From positions 1-56,535 of the forward strand of contig JAFARZ010000345.1 in NCBI GenBank assembly GCA_019245115.1: a DNA stretch of 56,535 nucleotides. Reading direction: 5' to 3'. Under the pieces are notes generated by a model. That model saw nothing but the letters and a program-made list of their open reading frames with translations, was not told the origin of the DNA and ran no database searches. Positions 25,077 through 34,641 of this stretch are shown here, piece by piece. Position 1 is the first letter of the stretch. The number at the start of each line of letters is the position of its first letter. The position numbers and the translations under genes are program-made. This DNA comes from Streptosporangiaceae bacterium. Its GTDB lineage: Bacteria > Actinomycetota > Actinomycetes > Streptosporangiales > Streptosporangiaceae.

Positions 25077-26354
25077 TCAGACGGCTAGTTCGCGGGGCTG
25101 CTCCCAATCGGGCCGCAGTGGCATGTCCGACCTTCCGTCCGCGTGCAGCTTGGCACAGAGGACCTGGTGCAGTTCGATATGGTTCCGGTCGAAGCCCAGG
25201 CGCGAGCCGGCCATGTACAGCCGCCACACCCGCGCGGTGCCCTCGCCGACCTCCTTGACCGCCGCGTCCCAGTGCTTGTCGAGGTTCTCGCCCCAGGCGG
25301 CGAGCGTCTTCGCATAATGCTCGCGCAGGTTCTCCTCGTGCCGCACCTCGAAGCCGGTGTCGTGCATGAGCGACATCAGGTAGCCGGGCCCCTCCAGCTC
25401 GCCGTCCGGAAACACGTACCGGTTGATGAAGCCGGTCTTGCGGTGCGCGGGCTCGGTGTTGTCGGGCCGGGTGATGCAGTGGTTGAGAAGCCGCCCGCCG
25501 GGCTTCAGCTTGCCGAACAGGTACGCGAAGTAGAAGGGGAGATTCCGCTGTCCGACGTGTTCGGTCAGCCCGATCGAGCTGACCGCGTCGAAGCCGGTCT
25601 CCGGGACATCCCGGTAGTCAAGGTGCCGGATCTCGGCGAGCCCGGTCAGCCCCTCGCGCTCGATGGCGGCCTGTCCCCAGGCGGCCTGCTGCGCCGACAG
25701 CGTTACGCCGAGGGCCTTGACGCCGTATTCGCGGGCCGCGTGCAGGACCATGCCGCCCCAGCCGCAGCCCACGTCGAGCAGGCGCAGCCCGGAGTGCAGG
25801 CCGAGCTTGCGGGCGACCAGGTCGAACTTGTTCGTCTGCGCCTCTTCAAGGCTCGCATCCGCGGACGGGTAACAGGCGCAGGTGTAGGCCATCGTCGGGC
25901 CGAGCACCCATTCGTAGAAGGCGTTGGACACGTCGTAGTGGTGCGAGATCGCCTTGGCGTCGCGGCCCTTGGAATGCCGCCGCCCGTACAGCCAGCGACG
26001 GCCTTGCCGCACCTCCTGCGGCGGCGGAGGGATGCGGTTGATCAGCAGCTTGGGACCGCCAAGCGCCTGCAGCAGGCGCAGCTTCTCGGCGGCGCTCATA
26101 GCGGCGTTCTGCGCCTTCGACATCCTTACGAGGGCCTCGTACATGTCGCCGTCGACGTCAAGATGACCGGACACGTACGCCCTGGCCAGCCCCAACGCGC
26201 CGGGTGCCTGCGCCAGATACGCGACCGCGACCGGCGAACGGACGATGAGCTTCACCGGGGCTCCCGGCGTGCCCGCGTGCGAACCGTCATAGGCCGAGAA
26301 CTCCACCGGGGCGTCGGAGCCCATGACCCGTTCGAAAACCTCCGCCAGCGCCAT
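25077..26354 (-). CDS. tmsB: Fatty-acyl phospholipid methyltransferase (10-methylene fatty acid synthase, CFA-synthase family)
   Basis: An SAM-dependent methyltransferase of the cyclopropane-fatty-acid-synthase family. It has YDVSNAFYEWVLGPTMAYTCACYP (fatty-acyl region), the SAM motif LLDVGCGWGGMVLHAAREYG, SIGLTEHVG and the C-terminal VWRLYMAGSRLGFDRNHIELHQVLC. Paired with the upstream FAD oxidoreductase it matches the tmsA/tmsB (bfaA/bfaB; Rv0449c/ufaA1-like) pair, which methylates oleoyl lipids to 10-methylene and reduces them to 10-methyl chains such as tuberculostearate. The ATG at 26354 follows GGAGGG. The gap to tmsA is 22 bases. A plain cyclopropane synthase is the alternative. Confidence 0.85.
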   Translation of the reverse strand: MALAEVFERVMGSDAPVEFSAYDGSHAGTPGAPVKLIVRSPVAVAYLAQAPGALGLARAYVSGHLDVDGDMYEALVRMSKAQNAAMSAAEKLRLLQALGGPKLLINRIPPPPQEVRQGRRWLYGRRHSKGRDAKAISHHYDVSNAFYEWVLGPTMAYTCACYPSADASLEEAQTNKFDLVARKLGLHSGLRLLDVGCGWGGMVLHAAREYGVKALGVTLSAQQAAWGQAAIEREGLTGLAEIRHLDYRDVPETGFDAVSSIGLTEHVGQRNLPFYFAYLFGKLKPGGRLLNHCITRPDNTEPAHRKTGFINRYVFPDGELEGPGYLMSLMHDTGFEVRHEENLREHYAKTLAAWGENLDKHWDAAVKEVGEGTARVWRLYMAGSRLGFDRNHIELHQVLCAKLHADGRSDMPLRPDWEQPRELAV

Positions 26355-26376
26355 CGGTCTGCTTCCCTCCATACTT

Positions 26377-27798
26377 TCAGCGTCCGCGGACGCACTTCTC
26401 ATACAGGCCGAGCAGGCGACCATCGCCGTCGTAGGCGTGCTTGAGCGCCTTGTAGGCGTCGCCGTTGTAACGCTCGTAGAACTCGTCCTCGGAATAGAAC
26501 GACGTGGAATACAGGGACTTGTGCCCGCCAAGCTCGGACACTTCGTCTTCAACCAGGCGGTTGTAATAGCCGTCCCGACGATCCGGGGGCAGCGCCACCG
26601 TGCCCCAGAACCCGAAGTTCACGTACACGTCGCCCGGTTTGAGGGGATACAGCGGCCAGGCACGCTCGCCGCGCAGCCGCAGCGGGCACATCCATACCGG
26701 GCTCATCCCCACATTCGCGGCGAAATATTTCAGGAACTCGGCGGAGCGCTCCACCGGTATCTCCACATCCTGGATCACCGCCTCGCGCTCCGCACGCTGC
26801 CGGTTCGCGAGGAGCGTGCTGCTCAGGCGATGGCGACGGTCGAAGGCGACCAGTTTCCGGTACACATCGCTGCGCCGGTACCGGCGCGGCCACAACTTCC
26901 TGACCAGCGGCTGCTGCACGCCGAACGGCCTGGAGCACCAGAACCAGTCGGTATCCCAGCGCCACAGGTAGTCGTAGATGGTGAGGAAGTCCTCCTTGTG
27001 ACGCCGGATCGACTGGTAGTAGATCTGCTGTCCGGTGTAGTCGCCACGCCACGGTGCGGCATCGCTGAACGACCCTACGGTGAGGTACAGCTCATCGGGC
27101 GCGAACGCGGTCCCGTCCACGAAATCGGCCCGATGCCCGCGATAACTCCCCTCGTGCGCGATCTGGCCGACCGCTTCCATACAGGCTTCCGGAGAGACGA
27201 ACGAAAAGTGGCGCATGTGCACGTATGGTGTCACCGGCTCGAGTTCTATCGTCAGCGAGAGGCTGTAGCCGAGCGTCCCGTAGGAGTTGGGGAAGCCGCG
27301 GAACAGGTCGTGATGCTCGTTCCCCTCGGCCGCGGTGACCACGCGGCCATCGCCGGTCAGTATCTCCATCTCGGTGACGGACTCGTGTGGCATGCCGTTG
27401 CGCAACGAGGTGGACTCGATGCCGAGCCCGGTCACCGCGCCGCCGAGGGTGATCGTCTTGAGCTGAGGCACCACCAGCGGCATAAGGCCATGCCTGAGCG
27501 TCGCGCCGCAGAGGTCTTCATAGGTGGTCATACCGCCGACCTTGGCGGTCCGTGTCGCGGGATCGACGCACAGGACATGACCGAAGGCTGAGACATCGAG
27601 CTCCGCTGGCGAGCCCGATTGCACGGTGCCGGTGCCGGCGTCGCGGAACCGGAACAGGTTGGATGTGCGCTTGGCCAGCCGCACCGGTACTCCGGGAGGA
27701 AGCGCCGCGTAGGCATCGCGCAGCCGGGCTACCGCTGTCTCGTGCGCCTGGAGCGCGGCCGCGGGCGTGGATGCCGGGCGGGCCGTCCTGCCTGGCAT
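26377..27798 (-). CDS. tmsA: FAD-binding oxidoreductase, 10-methylene fatty acid reductase type
   Basis: A DprE1/DHCR24-like FAD_binding_4 flavoprotein. The FAD domain covers about 60-220 (VDPATRTAKVGGMTTYEDLCGATLRHGL ... ITLGGAVTGLGIESTSLRNGM) and the rest is the substrate-binding cap. It is first in a two-gene operon with a CFA-family methyltransferase, the arrangement known for 10-methyl branched-chain fatty acid synthesis, where this partner reduces the 10-methylene intermediate. The ATG at 27798 follows GGAAGGAGGCCCGC. Assignment rests on the gene pair more than on any unique motif. Confidence 0.85.
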   Translation of the reverse strand: MPGRTARPASTPAAALQAHETAVARLRDAYAALPPGVPVRLAKRTSNLFRFRDAGTGTVQSGSPAELDVSAFGHVLCVDPATRTAKVGGMTTYEDLCGATLRHGLMPLVVPQLKTITLGGAVTGLGIESTSLRNGMPHESVTEMEILTGDGRVVTAAEGNEHHDLFRGFPNSYGTLGYSLSLTIELEPVTPYVHMRHFSFVSPEACMEAVGQIAHEGSYRGHRADFVDGTAFAPDELYLTVGSFSDAAPWRGDYTGQQIYYQSIRRHKEDFLTIYDYLWRWDTDWFWCSRPFGVQQPLVRKLWPRRYRRSDVYRKLVAFDRRHRLSSTLLANRQRAEREAVIQDVEIPVERSAEFLKYFAANVGMSPVWMCPLRLRGERAWPLYPLKPGDVYVNFGFWGTVALPPDRRDGYYNRLVEDEVSELGGHKSLYSTSFYSEDEFYERYNGDAYKALKHAYDGDGRLLGLYEKCVRGR

Positions 27799-27877
27799 GC
27801 GGGCCTCCTTCCCGATCGGCATAACGTTTCGGGCAGTTTATCCGAGGTCAGCTGGCCAGTCCGCGAACCGTGGGGTG

Positions 27878-29119
27878 TCAGCCGCCGGGGCTCGTGCCGC
27901 AGGGACACCGGTCGCCGTCGTCGGGATAGTCGTCATCGTCGTCGAAATCGTCGAATTCCTCCTCGAAATCGTCGGAGTCGTCGTCGTACTCATCGAGGTC
28001 GGTGTCGTCGGCCAGTTCGTAGCAGGCGGCCACCTCCTCGGGCGTCATCGGGAGCCGGGCCATGGACGGCGGCGCGCCGGCGCTGATCACCTGGCGCAGC
28101 AGCAGCGCCATCGAGTAGCCGCCATCGTTGGCCAGCGCCCGGTCCAGCGCCACGTTGGCCAGCGCCCCGTTCCCGGCCTGCCAGGCCACGAAGGCCAGCA
28201 GCGACGCGGGCGCGGCGACGTGACCCGGCTGGGCCCGGCGCACCACGTCGGTCCACAACCGCAGGTGCGCCTGCGGATAGCGGGGATCCATCCGCGCCCA
28301 GGCGTCGTCGCGGACCCGGATGTCCTTCAGCGCGACGGTCAGCCAGGCCACCTGGTAGTCGCTGGCATACTTCCCGCCGGCCCGGTAAGCGGCGATCAGG
28401 TCCGCGACCGCGACCAGGCCCTCGGCGGCGATCAGCTGCCGGGCCGCGCCCAGCCGCGCCGACTTGCCCACCCGGCCCAGCAGCTGGGTCAGGTGCCGCT
28501 CGGCCCGGCGGGTCGCCTGCCGCATCGACTCGGCGGCCACCCCGCCCAGCGGCGCGATGCTGGCCGCCAGCTCCCCCCGGTCGGCCAGGACCTGCCGCCC
28601 GGCACCGGCCATGACGGCTGCCTCGGCGCGGTCCGCTACGTCGAAGGGCGTGCCGTCCGGGGGGCAGCAGGCCTGGTTGGTGCAGGTATAGGACCAGTAG
28701 CGGCCGTCGGTGACGCGGAGGAAGTCGATCAGTTCTAGCTCCGTGCTGGATTGGCCTGGGCCTCCGGCCGCGGCGTCCGCTATGGCGTCGCGGAAGGCCT
28801 GGGCCAGCGGCTGGACCAGGGGTTCGGGGCCGTAGCCGACAGCGAGGACAGCGGTCAGGTGCTGGGAGCCGATGACGGCCAGCGCATGCCCGGCGATCTC
28901 GGCGGCCTGGCCGGGGTCGGCCGGGTCGGGCAGGTCGTACCGTAGCGTGACTTTTACCGTGCCGTCAGGCGGCTCGGTGCCGACCACGACCAGGCTGGAC
29001 TGCGGCATGAATCCGAGCAGGTACGGGACGAGGGCGAGGAACGCGGTGGGCGATCCGGCGCGGACCCGAGCGGGCTCGGTTTGCGCGGGACGGTCACCCG
29101 CGGTAAGGGTTTGTTTCAT
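27878..29119 (-). CDS. DUF4192 domain protein with acidic tail
   Basis: A cytosolic actinobacterial protein of the DUF4192 family, function unknown. The diagnostic opening is SPTAFLALVPYLLGFMPQSSLVVVG (residues 20-45), and the helical C-terminal half contains RRAERHLTQLLGRVGK and WLTVALKDIRVRDDAWARMD. The last 50 residues are a run of Asp/Glu (DEYDDDSDDFEEEFDDFDD) ending in a Cys pair (CPCG). I start at the ATG at 29119, which gives the usual short leader; upstream in-frame codons look non-coding. It lies 131 bases after mshC on the same strand. Confidence 0.88.
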   Translation of the reverse strand: MKQTLTAGDRPAQTEPARVRAGSPTAFLALVPYLLGFMPQSSLVVVGTEPPDGTVKVTLRYDLPDPADPGQAAEIAGHALAVIGSQHLTAVLAVGYGPEPLVQPLAQAFRDAIADAAAGGPGQSSTELELIDFLRVTDGRYWSYTCTNQACCPPDGTPFDVADRAEAAVMAGAGRQVLADRGELAASIAPLGGVAAESMRQATRRAERHLTQLLGRVGKSARLGAARQLIAAEGLVAVADLIAAYRAGGKYASDYQVAWLTVALKDIRVRDDAWARMDPRYPQAHLRLWTDVVRRAQPGHVAAPASLLAFVAWQAGNGALANVALDRALANDGGYSMALLLRQVISAGAPPSMARLPMTPEEVAACYELADDTDLDEYDDDSDDFEEEFDDFDDDDDYPDDGDRCPCGTSPGG

Positions 29120-29250
29120 GGAGCAAGCCTGCGGCGGAGGTCCGGCAGAGGACCACTCGGCCGAATCGGCATCTGTGGATAACGCCGGGCGAGTCCCCAG
29201 ATCGCGAGGGCGGGTTGACAAGTGAGCAGCGTAGGCGCTATGTAACGCGA

Positions 29251-30510
29251 CTACAACGCGATCCCGAGCAGTGCGTCGGCTGTCCGCCGGACCAGGTCAG
29301 CACCATCCGGTTCGGGCCCATCCGCCCAGCGATCGAGCGCGGCCACGGCACGGGGGGCATCGAGGTCTTCGCTCAGTGCCGCCCGGACTTCGGCGAGCAC
29401 TGCGACGGCCGAGGCGGAGGCGTCTGAGGCGGAGGCGTCTGAGCCGGGCACCCGAGCCAACGCCATGCGCCACCTGGAAAGCCGCGCGTCCGCCTCGGCC
29501 AGGACGTCGTCGGTCCACTCCCAGTCCGAGCGGTAATGGTGCGCGAGCAGAGCCAGCCGGATGGCCATGGGGTCCACGCCGTCGGCCAGCAGCCGGTTGA
29601 CGAACACCAGGTTGCCAAGCGATTTGGACATCTTCTCGCCCTGGTAGCTGACCATTCCGGCATGCGCGTATACCCGCGCGAACGCGTGCGGGTCTGGGGC
29701 GAACGCCACCCGGGCGTGTGAAGCGCTCATCTCATGATGCGGGAACACCAGGTCAGAGCCGCCCGCCTGGACGTCGAACGCCACACCGAGGTATTCAGAC
29801 GCGATCGCCGCACATTCCACATGCCACCCCGGCCGGCCTCGGCCGAACACCGAATCCCAGGCGGGCTCACCAGGACGTTCGGCCCGCCAGACCAGCGCGT
29901 CGAGCGGATCCTTCTTGCCGGAGCGGCCCGGATCCCCGCCACGCTCGGCGAACAGTCCGGCCATCTCGGCGATGTCGTAGCCGCTCGCCGTGCCCGGGCC
30001 GGACAGCGCGCCGAAGGCGGGATCCGCCGACTTCGCGAAGTAGACATCGTCATCCACGCCGTACAGCGCGCCGCGCTCGGCCAGCCGGGCGCCGAACCGC
30101 TCGATGACGGGCAGCGCCTCGACCGCGCCGACCAGGTGCGCCGGCGGCAGGATACGCAGCGCCGCCATGTCCGCGCGGTACCGGTCGATCTCCAGCGCGG
30201 CAAGCTCGCGCCAGTCGACGCCATCCCGGTCAGCACGTTCCAGCAACGGGTCATCGACATCGGTGACGTTCTGGACGTACACGACGTCCCGGCGCGCGTC
30301 GATCAGCGCGCGGACCAGCAGGTCCCAGGCGGCATAGGTCGCGGCGTGCCCGATATGAGTGGCGTCATAGGGCGTGATGCCGCAGGCGTAGATCGTCGCC
30401 GTCGCATGCGCCGCGGCAGGGGTCAGTTCGCCGGACGCCGTATCCCGCAGACGCGGCATCGGACCGTCCCCTGGAAGGCGAGGGACCTCCGCACGACGCC
30501 AGGACTCCAT
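29251..30510 (-). CDS. mshC: Cysteine:1-D-myo-inosityl 2-amino-2-deoxy-alpha-D-glucopyranoside ligase
   Basis: Joins cysteine to GlcN-Ins in mycothiol synthesis. It is a class I aminoacyl-tRNA-synthetase-like enzyme related to CysRS. The opening LTPAAAHATATIYACGITPYDATHIGHAATY carries the zinc-ligand Cys and the HIGH motif, and GEKMSKSLGNL is KMSKS. FPHHEMSASHA is kept. It is about the normal length (419 aa) and lacks a tRNA anticodon domain, which separates it from CysRS. The amidase ends 10 bases upstream, suggesting one transcript. Its presence marks the host as a mycothiol-producing actinomycete. A SDASAS repeat is present near residue 360. Confidence 0.95.
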   Translation of the reverse strand: MESWRRAEVPRLPGDGPMPRLRDTASGELTPAAAHATATIYACGITPYDATHIGHAATYAAWDLLVRALIDARRDVVYVQNVTDVDDPLLERADRDGVDWRELAALEIDRYRADMAALRILPPAHLVGAVEALPVIERFGARLAERGALYGVDDDVYFAKSADPAFGALSGPGTASGYDIAEMAGLFAERGGDPGRSGKKDPLDALVWRAERPGEPAWDSVFGRGRPGWHVECAAIASEYLGVAFDVQAGGSDLVFPHHEMSASHARVAFAPDPHAFARVYAHAGMVSYQGEKMSKSLGNLVFVNRLLADGVDPMAIRLALLAHHYRSDWEWTDDVLAEADARLSRWRMALARVPGSDASASDASASAVAVLAEVRAALSEDLDAPRAVAALDRWADGPEPDGADLVRRTADALLGIAL

Positions 30511-30520
30511 GCAGACGAGG

Positions 30521-32065
30521 TTATCGCGCGGCCGGAGGAACGGTTGCGGCCAGGGCTGGCGGACGCCTGGCCTGGGTGGCCTGCTCGAACGCGTAGGCCA
30601 GCCCGATCAGGCGAGGCTCGGTCCACGGCGGGCCGACGAACGACACGCCAACCGGCAGGCCGGACACGTAACCGGCGGGCACGGTGACCGCCGGCCAGCC
30701 GGCCACCGCGGCCGGGCCAGAGGTGTGGAACACGTCGTGGTCCCCGAGCAGGTAGTCGGTCAGCCAGGCGGGGCAGGCGGTCAGCGACACGATCGCGTCC
30801 AGGGACGACGACGCGACCGGTTCCTCGAGCGCGGTCCGGGCCAGCGAAGTCGCCAGACGCCGGGCGGACACGTAATCGGGATCGGTCAGCGATCCGGACC
30901 GCGCCTCGCACCGCTCGAAGGTCTCCTGACCGAACCGGGACAGCACCAGGTCGGCGTTGCGCTTGTTGAAATCGATCAGTTCCGCCAGCGTGCCAGGCCC
31001 GCTGAACCCGGCGGCCGACTCCAGCCAGGCCAGATACGCGTTGATCCCGTACTTGAACTCGTACTCGAGCGCGACCATCTCGGGATCACCGATCTTCTCG
31101 GCGTCCGGCAGTTCCACCGGGTCCACCACCGCCGCACCGAGCGACCGCAGCCTGGCCACCGTCATGTCGAGAACCGCCGCTGTGGCCGCGCCCGCCGGAG
31201 CCGAACCGCCTCGCCAGACGCCCAGCCGCGCGCCATCGAGAGCCTCCGGATCCAGGGAATCGGTGAGAGACACTGGAACCACAGACCGTTCGTCAATAGG
31301 GTCTTGAGGATCGGGTGCGGCCAGCACAGACAGCAAGACCGTCGCGTCGGAAACAGTAGCGGCAAGAGGCCCCGCGGTGTCCTGTACCGGTGAGATCGGC
31401 ACGATGCCGCGGCGGCTGATCATGCCGCTGGTGGGCTTGACGCCGACCACCCCGCAGGCGCTGGCCGGGCAGACGATGGAGCCGTCGGTCTCGGTGCCGA
31501 TCGCGAGTGGCGCGAGACCGGCCGCCACGCCTACCGCCGAGCCGGAACTCGACCCGGACGGGTTGCGGTCCAGCGCGTACGGGTTGACCGTCTGGCCACC
31601 CAGCGTGGACCAGCCGCTGGTGGGGTGGGTGGACCGGAAGTTCGCCCATTCCGACAGGTTCGCCTTGCCGATGATGACCGCACCGGCCGCCCGCAGCCTG
31701 CCGACCAGGAAGGCGTCCTCGGGATAGGCCGACAGCAGCGCCGGAGATCCAGCGGTGGTGGGCATCCCCGTCACGCCGATGTTGTCCTTGACCAGGACCG
31801 GGATGCCTTCCAGAGCACGGGGCGGTGAGCCTGAGGCGCGGCGGCTGTCGCTGGCGGCCGCCTCTTCCGCCGCGGCCGGGTTCACGGTGATGACCGCGTG
31901 CAGCGCCGGATTGAGCCGGGCGATCCGGCGCAGGTAATACTCGGTCAGGGTCGCCGAGGTCGGGGTACCGGAGTCCATCGCCGCGCGCAGCGCCGCCACC
32001 GACACGCCGCCCACGGCTATATCGGTCCCGGGGATCACGTGACGCGGATCGCGGAAATCCGGCAT
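30521..32065 (-). CDS. Amidase-signature family hydrolase
   Basis: A 514-residue amidase with the complete Ser-cisSer-Lys triad: Lys in PVLVKDNIGVTG, the cis-Ser in NPSGSSSGSAVGVAAG and the nucleophile Ser in GTETDGSIVCPASACGVVG. The N-terminal leader (GGVSVAALRAAMDSGTPTSATLTEYYLRRI) is typical of stand-alone amidases acting on small amides, not of GatA in a gatCAB set; no gatB or gatC is nearby. It lies between iclR and mshC on one strand, so the IclR regulator may control it. The substrate is unknown. Confidence 0.92.
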   Translation of the reverse strand: MPDFRDPRHVIPGTDIAVGGVSVAALRAAMDSGTPTSATLTEYYLRRIARLNPALHAVITVNPAAAEEAAASDSRRASGSPPRALEGIPVLVKDNIGVTGMPTTAGSPALLSAYPEDAFLVGRLRAAGAVIIGKANLSEWANFRSTHPTSGWSTLGGQTVNPYALDRNPSGSSSGSAVGVAAGLAPLAIGTETDGSIVCPASACGVVGVKPTSGMISRRGIVPISPVQDTAGPLAATVSDATVLLSVLAAPDPQDPIDERSVVPVSLTDSLDPEALDGARLGVWRGGSAPAGAATAAVLDMTVARLRSLGAAVVDPVELPDAEKIGDPEMVALEYEFKYGINAYLAWLESAAGFSGPGTLAELIDFNKRNADLVLSRFGQETFERCEARSGSLTDPDYVSARRLATSLARTALEEPVASSSLDAIVSLTACPAWLTDYLLGDHDVFHTSGPAAVAGWPAVTVPAGYVSGLPVGVSFVGPPWTEPRLIGLAYAFEQATQARRPPALAATVPPAAR

Positions 32066-32120
32066 AGCCGGAAGAATAGTCCGCCGCTGTCCGTATCGCG
32101 GGGCGTGGGGCTCCCCCGGC

Positions 32121-32966
32121 TCATCTGACAGAGCCGGCCCCGTTGACAGAGCTCATCCCGTTGGCCGCACCGTTAGCGGCGCCTGCCCCGTTGCCGGAGA
32201 GCGCGGCCCCGATGGCGCGCGCGGCGCCGCGGACCTGGCTCAGCCGCCGCTCGCGTATCGGGACGGGCGCACGGCTCACCGGCATCGGGATGGTCAGCAC
32301 GGCGACCACCCGCTTGCCGTGCAGCACCGGCGCCGCCACGGCCCACACGCCCGGGTCGATTTCCTCCTCGCTGGTCGCCCAGCCACGCTGCGCGGCGACG
32401 GCTATCTTCGTCTCCAGGGACGCGATGGCCTGCGGGTCGCGTGCCGCGTACGGCGAGAGGTAGTCCCGGCGGACCTCTGGCGGCAGGCCGGCCAGCAGCA
32501 TGCGGGCGCTCGCGCCGCGCTCCAGCGGCAGCGCCTGTCCCGGCTCGAAGGTCGTGCGCAGATGATGCGCGGACTCGACCCGGTGCACGCATACCGCGGC
32601 CCGGCCGATCAGGCGGACCAGGATGCAGGTCTCCTCGGTTTCGGCGACGAGCGCCCGCATCAACGGGTCGGCCACCTCGATGATGGATTCCGCCGCCTCG
32701 GCCGCCCGGGCGAGGCCGATCATCCGCGCGGAGAGCCGGAAGCTGCCGCGGTCGCCCTCGGCCAGCAGCCCGGTTTCGCGCAGCAACGTGATGTAGCGAT
32801 ACACACTCGGCAAAGCGATGCCGGTAGCGGCGGCCAGGTCGCGGGCGCTGAGCGTGTTGCGCTCCGCGGAAAAGGCCAGCATCAGCGCCAGCACCCGGCG
32901 AGCACCCTCGCAACCGCGTGCGGCGCTTGCCTCGGGAGGCATCTTTACCGCCGCCGCCTTAGCCAT
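32121..32966 (-). CDS. IclR family transcriptional regulator
   Basis: The N-terminal winged helix (GARRVLALMLAFSAERNTLSARDLAAATGIALPSVYRYITLL) is followed by an IclR effector domain (about 100-250; GQALPLERGASARMLLAGLPPEV, AQRGWATSEEEIDPGVWAVAAPV). The C-terminus is a Gly/Ala/Asn repeat (NGAGAANGAANG). I prefer the ATG at 32966, which has GGGG six bases upstream; an in-frame start seven codons earlier is possible. An amidase gene follows on the same strand, a common IclR target type. A promoter with an overlapping TATCA-N5-TGATA palindrome lies upstream. Confidence 0.9.
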   Translation of the reverse strand: MAKAAAVKMPPEASAARGCEGARRVLALMLAFSAERNTLSARDLAAATGIALPSVYRYITLLRETGLLAEGDRGSFRLSARMIGLARAAEAAESIIEVADPLMRALVAETEETCILVRLIGRAAVCVHRVESAHHLRTTFEPGQALPLERGASARMLLAGLPPEVRRDYLSPYAARDPQAIASLETKIAVAAQRGWATSEEEIDPGVWAVAAPVLHGKRVVAVLTIPMPVSRAPVPIRERRLSQVRGAARAIGAALSGNGAGAANGAANGMSSVNGAGSVR

Positions 32967-33046
32967 CGAACACCCCAGCTTGCGCACGCAAAGTCAGCGC
33001 ACGTGTAGCCATCACACCCCCGATTATCGGTCAATCAGAAGATGAC

Positions 33047-33085
33047 TATCAGATAATGATATTTAACCCTTTTGTATACTGTCAA
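33047..33085 (-). promoter_or_regulatory. Promoter and candidate operator upstream of iclR
   Basis: On the minus strand TTGACA (33085-33080), an 18-base spacer and TATCAT (33061-33056) form a promoter in an unusually AT-rich patch. The -10 lies inside the palindrome TATCATTATCTGATA (33061-33047), the arrangement expected for autorepression. The TSS would lie about 80 bases before the iclR start. Confidence 0.55.
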
Positions 33086-33232
33086 CACGTTATGTCGCGG
33101 TCCGGCAGCACAGTCAAGTTCTGACCAGGCAGTTCCGGACACAGCATGGCTTCCGAGACAGCACAACTTCCGCGGTGCAGCTTCACAGGCTCCCCAGCCC
33201 CCGCTGCAGCTTCCTTAACAACCATGGCACAC

Positions 33233-34078
33233 CTACGGCAACCATGACACATGACCATGCAAGACCGCGTAACCCACAAATGCCACCGCGTCTATCAGGG
33301 TATGCGCAACGATCAGTGGAGTAACACGACGCCACCGCATGAACAGGGTGGCGAAGATGACACCCATGGCCGCGTTGCCGAGGAAACCGCCGACGCCCTG
33401 GTAGAGGTGGTACGAGCCGCGGATGCACGCGCTGATGATGACGGCGGGAACCGGCCTGAGCCGCAGCTTCTCGAGCCTGGTGAGCAGGTAACCGACGACT
33501 ATGACCTCTTCATATATGCCGTTCTGCGCCGCGGACAGGATCAGGACAGGGATGCGCCACCACACATCGGGCAGATCCTCCGCGACCACGTTGAGGTTCG
33601 CCCCCAGGTGAAAGGCGGCCAGGTACAGGCCCAGTCCGGCGCCGCCGACCACCGCGGCGAGCCCGGCGCCGCGCAGCACGTCGCGGACTGGCTGGCCGGC
33701 GTCGAGGCCGATCGTGGACGGCCCCTCCCCCGCCCGTGCCAGCAGGTAGAAGACGAGGAACACCGGCGCGAGGGACAGCGTGATATTGGTCAGGTGCAGG
33801 AAGAGGTCGAGCAGCGGGCGACCGGGGGCGAGCGAGCCGTTCAGCGTCGCCGTCTGCTTGCTGAGTGACTGCGGGGCGGTCAGCGATCCGATGAAGCTCA
33901 CCAGCGCGTACAGCCCGCTCGCGCCGAGCGACACCGCGAAGACGGCGACGATCTCCCAGCGCAGCATGCGCGACTGCGTGCTATCCGGGGTGTGAGGCGC
34001 GGCGTCGTGGGTGTGAGGCGTGGCGTCCTGGGTATCCCGATCGGCGTGCTGCGCTGATACGTTCTCAGTCACCGTCAC
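33233..34078 (-). CDS. CPBP family intramembrane protease (CAAX-like)
   Basis: A polytopic membrane protein with a hydrophilic, repeat-bearing N-terminus (TQDATPHTHDAAPHTPDS) and about seven to eight hydrophobic segments from residue 42. The CPBP/Abi motifs are seen at YEEVIVVGYLLTRL (motif 1 Glu-Glu), IRGSYHLYQG (motif 2 His) and VAHTLIDAVAF (motif 3 His and Asp). The usual Arg after EExxx is not in place, a variation seen in actinobacterial members. The start is GTG. Substrate and role are unknown. The 245-base region before it (32988-33232) holds only the iclR promoter. Confidence 0.88.
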   Translation of the reverse strand: MTVTENVSAQHADRDTQDATPHTHDAAPHTPDSTQSRMLRWEIVAVFAVSLGASGLYALVSFIGSLTAPQSLSKQTATLNGSLAPGRPLLDLFLHLTNITLSLAPVFLVFYLLARAGEGPSTIGLDAGQPVRDVLRGAGLAAVVGGAGLGLYLAAFHLGANLNVVAEDLPDVWWRIPVLILSAAQNGIYEEVIVVGYLLTRLEKLRLRPVPAVIISACIRGSYHLYQGVGGFLGNAAMGVIFATLFMRWRRVTPLIVAHTLIDAVAFVGYAVLHGHVSWLP

Positions 34079-34143
34079 AGTATTGCTCGCTCATGGAGCA
34101 GCTAAGCTGCTGAATTGCGGCACCCGAACAGCAGAAGGTCACC

Positions 34144-34641
34144 ATGTCGTCGTACAAGCCCTATCCATCCACTGGGAAGCCCGTGGAGCAGGCGCCCCGG
34201 CCCGCGCCCCAGTCAGTGCAGAACGCCGTCAAGCTCATGTACGTGGGAGCGGCCGTCAGCACCGTCAGCCTCATCGTGTCGCTAACTGGCACCGGCAGCC
34301 TGAAAAACACGATCAGGAGCCACTATCCGCACTACACCACCACTCAGGTGAATCATCTGTACAACCAGATCATCGAGGCGGCGATCGTCTCCGCGGTGAT
34401 CGGCATCTTGTTGTGGCTGGTGATGGCGTGGGCGAACGGCAAGGGCATGAGCTGGGCGCGCATCGTGTCGGCCGTCCTGTTCGGGTTCAACACGATCGGC
34501 TTGGTGGCGTTCATCCGGCAGCCGGAGACCGTGTTCAGCCTGATCTTCGAGCTACTGCTGTGGCTGGTCGGCCTGGGCGCGACCATCCTGCTGTGGCGGC
34601 CGGATTCGAGCGCGTTCTTCAAGCCGCCCAGTTACTCATGA
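34144..34641 (+). CDS. Four-helix membrane protein coupled to an aldolase gene
   Basis: A 165-residue protein with a Pro-rich N-terminus (residues 1-28) and four hydrophobic segments: LMYVGAAVSTVSLIVSLTG, AAIVSAVIGILLWLVMAWAN, IVSAVLFGFNTIGLVAFI and SLIFELLLWLVGLGATILLW. The loop between the first two is His/Tyr-rich (RSHYPHYTTTQVNHLYN). The family is common in actinobacteria but uncharacterised. Its stop overlaps the next start as ATGA, so it is co-translated with the dihydrodipicolinate-synthase-like gene. Confidence 0.8.
   Translation: MSSYKPYPSTGKPVEQAPRPAPQSVQNAVKLMYVGAAVSTVSLIVSLTGTGSLKNTIRSHYPHYTTTQVNHLYNQIIEAAIVSAVIGILLWLVMAWANGKGMSWARIVSAVLFGFNTIGLVAFIRQPETVFSLIFELLLWLVGLGATILLWRPDSSAFFKPPSYS

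Noticed and set aside
22272..27798. A polyketide biosynthetic cluster built around the KS-AT gene
   Set aside because: No carrier protein, reductase, thioesterase, export or tailoring genes are present; the neighbours tmsA/tmsB belong to membrane fatty-acid methylation.
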